Shown piece by piece: positions 36,582-43,980 of a DNA stretch of 64,000 nt. A program made the translations under genes and the position numbers. The number at the start of each line of letters is the position of its first letter. Within the stretch, counting starts at the first letter, position 1. The stretch lies in NCBI RefSeq assembly GCF_014652315.1, contig NZ_BMYO01000003.1:124412-188411 (forward strand). Direction: 5' to 3'. The stretch is from Jeongeupia chitinilytica (GTDB lineage: Bacteria > Pseudomonadota > Gammaproteobacteria > Burkholderiales > Chitinibacteraceae). Below the pieces are notes generated by a model, which did not search any database, was not told the DNA's origin, and was given only the letters and a program-made list of their open reading frames with translations.

Positions 36582-37541
36582 TTAGCTCTTGGTGATTTTC
36601 GGTCCAATGTAGAATACACTTAGTTTTGTTCTCGGCATTGGTGGCCATTCAAAATGGATTCGATATTGTGGGGTTTTAATTTTTCCGTGCCAAGAGCAAA
36701 AAAATTTCTTGCCGGGCTGCGTCGGATCGGAAAATTCTAGTTCTTTTTTGAAATTCCGTTTGTTAGATTCTGATTCGTCGCTAAACCAACTCTTGGCTCC
36801 AGTGAAGTGTTGAGCCATCAATTCGTTGTTACGTTTCGTGGGTGCCCCAGTTTCTATCATGCAGAACATGTATTCGTTCAATACCCGTAGGAGTTCGAAT
36901 ATTCTTTCCACTGCATAATAACTGAAAGGCTCGGATTTTAGAGAGTCACTGCAATTGGCTACTAAATTTAGATGCTCGAAACGCCTGCGGGCTGCTGTCA
37001 ACATTTGTTCCCAATTAACGATCGGGGGGGCTGCGGCTTCAGCTGCCTGCTGAATATCCCCCCATTTCCAAAGGTTGGTCACAGAAATAGTTGAGATCGG
37101 TTCCTCAAGTAGGCCTTGAACTACCTGCAACGGACTGTAGTCGAATCCTGCTGCAGCGAAGCTAACAGAATTCGCTAATGTTTCTCCACCGAGCAGGCGT
37201 CTAGATGCCTCGCCAAGGCCCAGTTCTGTGACCTCCGTTTTTTGGTAGTGGAAGTAATCATCCGCAACCTGTTGCCGCTGATCTTCCCAAAAAGGGCCAG
37301 CTTTGGTTATCCAGTTAAGTACCAAACTTGTCAGGGTCTTGTCGGCCGAGCCGCGTACTGCTTGCTGAAAATTATGGTTTGGGGATACCGGTTGAGTGCA
37401 AATGGTTCGAGAGCAAAACAGTCGAGACGTTAATAACGGTGAGCGACAGCGAAGCGCTAACAGTTGCTTCAAATCTTCGATGAAGAACTCTGGCGTCGGA
37501 TACTGACCTGTAAGCGATAAATCATTCAAAAACCAAGCCAT
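36582..37541 (-). CDS. Uncharacterised third protein of the DUF262/AAA cassette
   Basis: I do not recognise a named family for this 319-aa protein. It is mostly helical in character in the first 230 residues, with a basic, aromatic C-terminal block containing CSWHGK (282-287), HFEW (296-299) and YIGPKIT (311-317). That block looks like a separate conserved domain and contains candidate catalytic His/Lys residues. There is no signal peptide or membrane helix. Start ATG 37541 is 3 nt after the ATPase stop, so it is the last gene of a three-gene operon and may be its effector (inference). Base composition is low in GC relative to the chromosome. Confidence 0.7.
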   Translation of the reverse strand: MAWFLNDLSLTGQYPTPEFFIEDLKQLLALRCRSPLLTSRLFCSRTICTQPVSPNHNFQQAVRGSADKTLTSLVLNWITKAGPFWEDQRQQVADDYFHYQKTEVTELGLGEASRRLLGGETLANSVSFAAAGFDYSPLQVVQGLLEEPISTISVTNLWKWGDIQQAAEAAAPPIVNWEQMLTAARRRFEHLNLVANCSDSLKSEPFSYYAVERIFELLRVLNEYMFCMIETGAPTKRNNELMAQHFTGAKSWFSDESESNKRNFKKELEFSDPTQPGKKFFCSWHGKIKTPQYRIHFEWPPMPRTKLSVFYIGPKITKS

Positions 37542-37544
37542 TTT

Positions 37545-38744
37545 CTACCCCTGGCCGCTGAAGTCGATAGTCCAGCCTGCCAAGGCTGCAAGATCCTTTT
37601 CGGACTGATCAAAGAAACCACCGGGCCATTCGCTTAGATTACCATTGCTGCTAATATGAATTGCGACTACGTGAGCGGGATCCTCCGATGTGTTGGGTCT
37701 ACGATTAAAGAAATATACAGCAGCTTGTTCGGGGGGGGGATTTTTATTGAGAATGGCTAAGCGAACCCCATTCAATACATGATCGCTGTGGGTTTCGACG
37801 ATGACCTGGACGCCGCTATGAGCCAAGTTAGCGAGGAACTCACCCATTTTGGATTGTCCCATCGGATGCAGGTGTGCCTCCGGGCTATCAATCACCAAAA
37901 TTTGCCCGGGCTTGGCAAGCAGCCCTGCTACTAGAATCGGAAACGCGTAAGTAATGCCGTATCCAATGTTGGCCGGTCGCCGCCAAGCGTCGGCTTCGTG
38001 ACTACGAAATTCAAGGCGTACTAAGCTGGTGCCGGCTATGCGCTGAGCGTTAGCCTCGACGCCAGGAAATAGTTCCCCAGCCCACGCATTGAACTGACGC
38101 CTTAGCGAAGGTGCAGGTTCGGACGGGTGGCGCCGCAACTCGGCTATTTCCTCATCGAGTTTCTCGGTAAACCACCAAGCGGCGTACTCTCCCATAATAC
38201 CTGCATCACCCCACAACGGATTCGGTGTGTCTGGTGATGGAAATACATCAGTAGCTCCAGCTCTAACGGCTGAAATGAATATGCAATTTGCTAGGCGGTT
38301 AATCAGAGTAATAACAGACGTTGTTGTTTGATGTGGGACGAGAAGTCCTGTCGTGTGTATGGTGCCATCATCAGAATACTCTCCACTCTCACTTTCGGAG
38401 GTCCATTTTATATTCTCCAGCGAAAGGGTGTGCCCAATACGGTCTTCACCAGGGCCGAGTGTCCATTTTATGTCCGCTTCTTCAGAGCCTATTCCGAGAG
38501 TGAGCTGAGATCCGCCGACTTGCCCAAGCACATCTCCAGGAGTGCCAAGGCGCACCAAGGGGCCATTTAGCGGTAGCTTCGGTCCCCGGGTGCCTTGTCG
38601 CAATGCTTGGGCAAGTAGTAGTAATCCTTGGGTTGTAGTCGATTTACCTGCTGCATTGAAACCGGTTAGCAACGTTAGTGGTGCTAGTGGCAAAGTTAAT
38701 TCATCAAAGCATTTTAAGTTTTTTAGATATAAACGATCAATCAC
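37545..38744 (-). CDS. AAA-family ATPase with DUF3696 C-terminus (OLD/RecF-like)
   Basis: The 399-aa protein is an SMC/RecF-like ABC-type ATPase. Walker A is GFNAAGKST (28-36), preceded by the start MIDRLYLKNLKCFDE typical of OLD/RecF proteins. Walker B is ILVIDSPEAH (282-291), followed by the switch ETHSDH (317-322). The last about 50 residues (SSNGNLSEWPGGFFDQ region) match DUF3696. Such ATPases act as sensors or motors in abortive-infection and nuclease systems. It overlaps the DUF262 gene by 4 nt and precedes the uncharacterised gene by 3 nt. No OLD-type TOPRIM nuclease domain is present, so a nuclease would have to be another subunit. Confidence 0.85.
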   Translation of the reverse strand: MIDRLYLKNLKCFDELTLPLAPLTLLTGFNAAGKSTTTQGLLLLAQALRQGTRGPKLPLNGPLVRLGTPGDVLGQVGGSQLTLGIGSEEADIKWTLGPGEDRIGHTLSLENIKWTSESESGEYSDDGTIHTTGLLVPHQTTTSVITLINRLANCIFISAVRAGATDVFPSPDTPNPLWGDAGIMGEYAAWWFTEKLDEEIAELRRHPSEPAPSLRRQFNAWAGELFPGVEANAQRIAGTSLVRLEFRSHEADAWRRPANIGYGITYAFPILVAGLLAKPGQILVIDSPEAHLHPMGQSKMGEFLANLAHSGVQVIVETHSDHVLNGVRLAILNKNPPPEQAAVYFFNRRPNTSEDPAHVVAIHISSNGNLSEWPGGFFDQSEKDLAALAGWTIDFSGQG

Positions 38745-39871
38745 AGAAATACCTCTTCAATTGCATTCCGAGCCATGTCGAAACGAGTATAAACCTGTCT
38801 TTTGCTATTGGTTGAGTATGTGATTGAATGGTTGAATGATGGCTCTCCAATTAATCGGCGAGCTGCATCGCGAAGTTCATCGGCATGCTCCTTAATGCTT
38901 TGTACATCAAAGTCGGCGAGCAATACCGAGAATACGTCAAATAAGGCTATGTTCAGCACCGAGCGAGAATTAAACTCGCTGTTTCCCGCTAATGATTTAC
39001 GGAAAGCGTGCCCTTTAAATAGCCATTTATTTGCTTGCATCGAGTGTGTGAATTTGATACTCAATTGGTCAAGCTCGTCGGCATTTTCATTCATGTGCTT
39101 TAGAGCTCTTGCGAGGAATTCATCCATGTCCCCATTTCTGTAGCTGCTCTCACCTAAAAGATAAAAGGCGCAGAATCGATTAATCGCTTCACGATCTCTC
39201 ATTGTTTTTGGTTGCAAAGAGCGACCACTAGTAGATAGAAATTCTGGGCTGCCGGCCGCATTTTTTAGCCACTGAGTCGCAGGGCCATTAAACAAACAGT
39301 TGCGCATTTGCTGGCGTGTGAGTGGGGAGCCACTATTTACGCGCTCAAAAATGTCTAGCTTTGCTCGCTCTGGTGCCTTTACGTCGAGAATGTACAAAGT
39401 CAATTGGGTGTCTTCGATACGCTCTTGTAACTGAATTGGAAGGTCATCGAATTTTTTGCCGTCAAGCGGGTGATGCGGCTGGTCCTCTCCCGTCTTTAAT
39501 ACTAAGGCAAAGTCGCCATTTAGGAAGCGATGAAAAGAGGTTAGGCGCTGTAACCCATCAACCACTGCGATACGACCATCCGGAGACTCTGCAACATAGA
39601 AGACAGGGAGCGGTATTCGCATAATGCAGGATTCGATAAGGCGAGATTGATTTGTTACGGGCCACACAAAATCTCGTTGAAACTCAGGGTCAAGCTGGTA
39701 CCGTTTTGCATTGATTCTCTTTACCACTTCCACAACTGTACGTTGTTCACTACGTACGAAAACTGCGTCAAGCGGATAGTCACTACCCCAACCAGTCGGC
39801 TGAGATGTGTCGATACCCTCGGGCTCGTTTTCCGGCAGGGAAAAATCGGAGTTATCAGTATTAATGCTCAT
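38741..39871 (-). CDS. DUF262-domain protein (ParB/sulfiredoxin-like fold)
   Basis: The 376-aa protein carries a DUF262 domain in its first about 230 residues: YQLDPEFQRDFVW (about 58-70) and the signature VDGLQRLTS (104-112), here DGLQR rather than the more common DGQQR. The C-terminal part lacks the DUF1524 HNH nuclease of GmrSD-type proteins. DUF262 domains hydrolyse or sense nucleotides in modification-dependent restriction (GmrS, SspE). It is the first gene of the operon with the ATPase and the uncharacterised protein. A plausible promoter lies upstream at 39939-39967. Confidence 0.85.
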   Translation of the reverse strand: MSINTDNSDFSLPENEPEGIDTSQPTGWGSDYPLDAVFVRSEQRTVVEVVKRINAKRYQLDPEFQRDFVWPVTNQSRLIESCIMRIPLPVFYVAESPDGRIAVVDGLQRLTSFHRFLNGDFALVLKTGEDQPHHPLDGKKFDDLPIQLQERIEDTQLTLYILDVKAPERAKLDIFERVNSGSPLTRQQMRNCLFNGPATQWLKNAAGSPEFLSTSGRSLQPKTMRDREAINRFCAFYLLGESSYRNGDMDEFLARALKHMNENADELDQLSIKFTHSMQANKWLFKGHAFRKSLAGNSEFNSRSVLNIALFDVFSVLLADFDVQSIKEHADELRDAARRLIGEPSFNHSITYSTNSKRQVYTRFDMARNAIEEVFL

Positions 39872-40261
39872 AGTCGCTTGCGAAGTAAATCTTTCGAGAT
39901 TAGGCCTGTGCGCTAGTACGCTTTATTGAGATCTGGCCGGATAAAATTTGAAACCTTTGCATGTCAATTCTATGGATATAATTTAATATATCAAAGAATT
40001 TAATCAATAGTTGAAATTTATAAATCATTTTAACACTGGACTCAGTAGTCTACTTGCTATGGAACAGAGAAAATTGCCTTAGATGCTCCCGAGACTGCCT
40101 AAGGTAGGGGGCAAGGGGCTGGCTACTGGACACGCTTGCGCTTGACCTTAGCATGTAAAGCTCCTCTTGGCCCGCTTCAAGACAACAAGTAAACCCTATG
40201 TTTCTTGGTGGCTACGACTGCTTGGGATTATCTATGTTGGGCGTCTCTAGCCTACGCCATG
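39872..40261. other. Non-coding AT-rich gap between DUF262 operon and dcm-vsr block
   Basis: This 390-nt stretch holds the likely DUF262 promoter. I see no gene: no open frame has a recognisable domain and all are short. GC rises again at about 40.25 kb, so this gap is the junction between two island modules. Confidence 0.55.
39939..39967 (-). promoter_or_regulatory. Putative sigma-70 promoter of the DUF262 operon
   Basis: On the minus strand a consensus TTGACA is followed, after about 17 nt, by a TTATCC/TATCCG-type -10. This lies about 70 nt upstream of the DUF262 start in otherwise non-coding AT-rich sequence. Confidence 0.4.
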
Positions 40262-40480
40262 TCAAGTAATCGAATGTCGCTGAGCTGTGGGCTTCAGCAT
40301 CTCCGGTGACATGGGCTTGGAATCAGGATTTTTCGGTCTTGCCCGGCGTGTCGTGCCACTGCCTGAAGCCTGCAGGCCACCGATTTCATGCTGATGGGGG
40401 CGTCCGGGGTTAGTGCCGACCGCGCTCAGGTATTTGGCGGCAACACCTTCGAAGGAGTCACTGATTCGGTGGCAGAACAT
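40262..40480 (-). pseudogene. Possible N-terminal stub of a type II restriction endonuclease
   Basis: This 72-codon frame begins at ATG 40480, overlapping the vsr 3' end by 55 nt in another frame. Its first about 35 residues include FEGVAAKYLSAV and HQHEIGGL, which resemble the N-termini of some type II restriction enzymes; the resemblance is from memory and unverified. The rest is low-complexity and the frame ends after 72 residues, with no continuation visible downstream. Position after dcm-vsr fits a decayed R gene. It could instead be chance coding. Confidence 0.35.
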
Positions 40481-40950
40481 GGCAGGGGGCTCAGGCCGTT
40501 GGCATCAAGTTGGGCCGAGCCGGTGTCCGACTTCAGCCAGTCGCACAAGAGATCAAATACGCTTTCGGCATATTCAGGTTGAAACTTACGTGTTGCGCAT
40601 TCCCAGATTACCAGCACCCGCCAGCCTTTCTCAATAAGCAAGCGCTGTTGTTTGGAATCCCGGACACAGTTGGCTGTTATTTTGGATGCCCAGAAGTCGG
40701 TGCGGGTCCCGGGAAGGCGGAAGTACTTGCAGCCTTGGTGGCCGTGCCAAAAGCAGCCATGCACGAACAGCACGGCCTTGTATCGGGGGAAAACCAGATC
40801 CGGTTTGCCGGGCAGGTCGGGCGCATGCAGCCGATAACGGAAGCCCCGCGCGTGCAGGGCCTTGCGGATCAACATCTCGGGCTTGGTGTCCTTGCCCCGG
40901 ATGCCGGACATCATCCGGCTGCGGGTAGCCTGATCGATGATGTCCGTCAT
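40426..40950 (-). CDS. vsr: Very short patch repair endonuclease Vsr
   Basis: Vsr nicks DNA 5' of T in T:G mismatches caused by deamination of 5-methylcytosine at Dcm sites. The 174-aa protein shows RSRMMSGIRGKDTKPE near the N-terminus, the catalytic aspartate in LPGKPDLVFP, VHGCFWHGHQGC (metal/zinc ligands) and WRVLVIWEC. ATG 40950 is chosen because it gives the standard family N-terminus; a longer upstream frame runs into dcm. It starts 11 nt after the dcm stop. The GC content is higher than in flanking island genes, so the pair came as a separate module. Confidence 0.95.
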   Translation of the reverse strand: MTDIIDQATRSRMMSGIRGKDTKPEMLIRKALHARGFRYRLHAPDLPGKPDLVFPRYKAVLFVHGCFWHGHQGCKYFRLPGTRTDFWASKITANCVRDSKQQRLLIEKGWRVLVIWECATRKFQPEYAESVFDLLCDWLKSDTGSAQLDANGLSPLPCSATESVTPSKVLPPNT

Positions 40951-40961
40951 GATGCTTGGTG

Positions 40962-42215
40962 CTAGAGCGGCAGCTCCGGCTGCAGGTCGTTCACCAGAAA
41001 CTGGTGCATCAGCCGGGCCGTGTGCGCCATGACGTCCACCACGACCGAGTTGCCGAACTGCTTGTAGGCGCGGGTATCCGAGACCGGAATGCGGAAAGTG
41101 TCGTCGAAGCCCATGAGGCGGGCGCATTCACGCGGCGTCAGCCGGCGCGGGTTCTTGCCTTCGCCCTGATACACCAGGATCTCCGAACCGTCCTTGTAGT
41201 ACCGGGCGGAGAGGGTGCGGGTCACGCTGTCCGGGCCGACCAGTCCGAAACCGAAGCCATTGCCCTTGGCGCGGTGCTTTTCGGCATAGCCTTGCAGGTA
41301 GGCCCAGAGTTTGGGCGTGAGCGTGTACTTGTCGAGCACCTTGCCGCTGGCGTGATCGAAAAAGCGGTCGCCATCCCAAGGCAGCACCGGCTCGCTGCCG
41401 TCGGTCTTGTGCAGGATGTCCTTGAGGGTCGTCGAACCCTTGGGCGGCAGGGGGATGGCATCCCATGCGAACGCGACCGGCTCGCGGAAGCCGACAATCA
41501 GGATCCGCTCGCGGTGTTGTGGCGTGAAATGGGCGCCGTCGATGACGCGATAGTGGATGTGATAGCCGAGCTCCTCGGTGAGCGTCCTGCGGATGACGTC
41601 AAACGTCCGGCCTTTGTCGTGTGACAGCAGGTTCTTGACGTTCTCGAGCAGGAAGGCCCGTGGTTGCTTGTCCTTGATGATGCGCGCCACATCGAAGAAC
41701 AACGTGCCCTGCGTTTCGTCCTCGAATCCGTGGGCTCGGCCGAGTGCATTCTTCTTCGATACGCCGGCGATGGAAAACGGCTGGCATGGAAAACCGGCCA
41801 GCAGTACATCGTGGTTCGGAATGTCCCCGGTGGTCACCTGGGTGATGTCACCGTTCAGTTCGTGCCCATCGCCGCGGTAGTTCTCGGCGTAGGTCTTCTG
41901 GGCGTAGCTGTCCCATTCGCTGGTGAACACACAACGGCCGCCGATCTGCTCGAAGGCCTGCCGGATGCCGCCGATGCCGGCAAACAGGTCGATGAAGCGG
42001 AAATCCGATGTGTCGTCATCCTCGAACGGCAACACCGGGGGCAGCAGCTGCTTGAGTGCGTGCTTCACGTACCTGGGCGGTTCGCTCTCGCCGTTTTCCC
42101 AGCGACGGATGGTGCGGACATCGGCATCCAGCGCCTTGGCCAGTTCGGCCTGGGATTTCTGCTTGCGCAGGATCCGGAGCATGGCCTGGATACTGTCGAG
42201 GTCGGGAGCATTCAT
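40962..42215 (-). CDS. dcm: DNA cytosine-5 methyltransferase, Dcm-like
   Basis: The 417-aa enzyme has an N-terminal helix-turn-helix-like region (about 1-58, with AELAKALDADVRTIRRWENGE) and all C5-methyltransferase motifs: FAGIGG (78-83), the catalytic Cys144 in GFPCQPFS, ENV (191-193), QHRER (232-236) and the C-terminal FGNSVVV. Its target-recognition and C-terminal segments (YLQGYAEKHRAKGNGFGFG, SARYYKDGSEIL, PRRLTPRECARLMGF) parallel E. coli Dcm closely. CC(A/T)GG specificity is therefore the best prediction, unproven. The N-terminal HTH could also let it repress its own promoter. Confidence 0.93.
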   Translation of the reverse strand: MNAPDLDSIQAMLRILRKQKSQAELAKALDADVRTIRRWENGESEPPRYVKHALKQLLPPVLPFEDDDTSDFRFIDLFAGIGGIRQAFEQIGGRCVFTSEWDSYAQKTYAENYRGDGHELNGDITQVTTGDIPNHDVLLAGFPCQPFSIAGVSKKNALGRAHGFEDETQGTLFFDVARIIKDKQPRAFLLENVKNLLSHDKGRTFDVIRRTLTEELGYHIHYRVIDGAHFTPQHRERILIVGFREPVAFAWDAIPLPPKGSTTLKDILHKTDGSEPVLPWDGDRFFDHASGKVLDKYTLTPKLWAYLQGYAEKHRAKGNGFGFGLVGPDSVTRTLSARYYKDGSEILVYQGEGKNPRRLTPRECARLMGFDDTFRIPVSDTRAYKQFGNSVVVDVMAHTARLMHQFLVNDLQPELPL

Positions 42216-42709
42216 GAGTCGGTTCTCTGGGTATAAAAGCGGACATTTCGTCCTTGTTTTTTACCGAATTTTACTGGTGAACGAACGTTCTTGCCAAGGT
42301 TTCAGGTGGTAGTATGAGCATAGGGCGATGTAGCTGCCCCTTGGGCGGTGCAACGGGTTCTGTTTTCCGACTTCTCTTGCCCGTCCTTGCACGGTCTTGG
42401 CTACATACGTAGCGCACCATTTTCGTGTGCAGGTGAGGCGGAAGCTCAAAGGGCTCAGCGAGGATGAGGGGGGCTTCACATGATCCAAGAGGGGGTAAAT
42501 CCACGGATGGGTTGGGGCACAAAAACTCATAGTGCCCCTTGATTTTTATCCGCATTAGTGTAATTTTTGTAAGTTTTGTAAGTCGAGCTTTCTCTGGCTG
42601 GTTATTGGTCACGGTAAATGCTGCACTGTGCGTTGATGATCGACATGGGGCCTGAAGGTGTCGACACACTACCCTGAAAATAGGGTGAAATAATAAATTC
42701 AGAGTTTAA
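42216..42709. other. Intergenic region upstream of two divergent modification genes
   Basis: This about 490-nt stretch separates dcm (leftward) from the SPPY methyltransferase (rightward) and must contain both promoters. Visible elements are a doubled TTTTGTAAG (42565-42582) and a short hairpin, ACCCT/AGGGT at 42671-42686, 24 nt before the methyltransferase ATG. Short frames on the minus strand (42261-42669) have no protein-like features, and I do not call them. Confidence 0.5.
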
Positions 42710-43978
42710 ATGATGTCGCAAATTTTTTTGGATGATGCTCGAAAGATTGAAGAGCGAGTAACACCAGACTCATTGGATGTGACCATTACGTCGCCGCCAT
42801 ACTTCGACATGAAGGATTATGGTCATTCTGGGCAGATTGGATTTGGTCAGAGTTACGATCAGTATATGGATGATCTGAAAAAAGTATTCCGAGGTGTGTT
42901 TCAGGCAACAAAAAATACTGGTTCGTTATGGGTTGTTATCGATTCGTTTAGGCGCGACGGGGTTGTTGTTCCGTTGCCATTTGATTTCGCAAAGGCAATT
43001 GGTTCAATAGGCTGGAAGCTGCAAGATGTAATTATCTGGAAAAAGGATAAAACTGTTCCTTGGAGCAGAAAGGGCGCAACAAGAAAAATATTTGAGTACG
43101 TGCTTTTTTTCTCCAAAAGTGAAGAATATAAGTATTACTCGGAACGGGCCCGAGAAACGAGGGATTTAAAAGAGTGGTGGGTTCGTTATCCCGAACGGTA
43201 TAGTCCATATGGGAAAAGTCTTGAGGAAATTTGGGAATTCAGTATTCCAACCCAGGGTGCGTGGGGTGAGGGGTATATACGTCATTTTTGTCCGCTCCCC
43301 GAAGATTTGGTTCGTCGGATAATAACGTTAACGACGGATGAAGGAGATTTGGTTTTTGATCCATTCTCCGGATCTGGAACTGTGCCAGCGCAAGCAGCAT
43401 TCATGGCTAGGAATTATTTGGGCTTCGAGTTGAACGAAGGTTACGTGAAGATGTTTGAGACGTACTTGAATGCCAACTCTAGCACTCGATTGAATGAATA
43501 TTTCAAGTCGAAATCCTCCATGGGGGAGGATGAGTTCAAAGAGACAATTACCAACCTTCGTATACTGAAATATCCAAGGGTAATTGCAAAAAAGCTGAAA
43601 TCCATGGGCATTGACGTGTCTCGAATTTTTGTAGAGCGTCTAGATGTGCCTTTGGGCGGACGGCACGAGATTGCAGCCGCAAAATATGTGTTTTTGACGA
43701 GTAATGCGGTGTCATCGGAGCATTTGCTTGGGGCTATTAAAGAAGTTACAAGCATTCCACCGTTGTCAAAATTTGGGATTGCTGCAAACGTTGAGCACAT
43801 GACCAACGAAGAAGTTTTTTTTGCGAAATTACCAAGTTCTGATTTGTATATTTATACGGCGGCAAATACTCATAAACATAAAGAGTCGAGGCTGGGGCTT
43901 AAGTATGGGCGTAGTGATTTTATTTTTAGCTCAATTGCAATAAATATAAACGAAGAAATGTACAGGAGCAATCAATAA
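42710..43978 (+). CDS. Beta-class DNA methyltransferase (SPPY type) with C-terminal extension
   Basis: The 422-aa protein has the catalytic motif TSPPY (27-31) near the N-terminus and the SAM-binding motif DPFSGSGT (217-224) about 190 residues later. This order is the beta class. SPPY is typical of N4-cytosine methyltransferases but also occurs in N6-adenine enzymes. Residues about 250-422 are an extra domain with no recognised motif. ATG 42710 or the adjacent ATG 42713 may be used. It is 2 nt upstream of the DGQHR gene, so the pair is an operon. Low GC and AT-rich codons mark it as acquired. Confidence 0.9.
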   Translation: MMSQIFLDDARKIEERVTPDSLDVTITSPPYFDMKDYGHSGQIGFGQSYDQYMDDLKKVFRGVFQATKNTGSLWVVIDSFRRDGVVVPLPFDFAKAIGSIGWKLQDVIIWKKDKTVPWSRKGATRKIFEYVLFFSKSEEYKYYSERARETRDLKEWWVRYPERYSPYGKSLEEIWEFSIPTQGAWGEGYIRHFCPLPEDLVRRIITLTTDEGDLVFDPFSGSGTVPAQAAFMARNYLGFELNEGYVKMFETYLNANSSTRLNEYFKSKSSMGEDEFKETITNLRILKYPRVIAKKLKSMGIDVSRIFVERLDVPLGGRHEIAAAKYVFLTSNAVSSEHLLGAIKEVTSIPPLSKFGIAANVEHMTNEEVFFAKLPSSDLYIYTAANTHKHKESRLGLKYGRSDFIFSSIAININEEMYRSNQ

Positions 43979-43980
43979 AC

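Noticed and set aside
37545..38744. OLD-family nuclease or PARIS AriA
   Set aside because: There is no TOPRIM domain in the ATPase and no DUF4435 TOPRIM partner; the C-terminus is DUF3696.
38741..39871. GmrSD-type (type IV) restriction enzyme
   Set aside because: The DUF262 protein lacks the DUF1524 HNH nuclease half and no GmrD-like gene is adjacent.
42565..42582. Start of a CRISPR or iteron array (TTTTGTAAG twice)
   Set aside because: Only two short copies occur, without spacers or further repeats.
42261..42669. Two overlapping minus-strand frames upstream of the SPPY methyltransferase
   Set aside because: No domain, no ribosome-binding site, and the sequence looks non-coding; promoter function is more likely.
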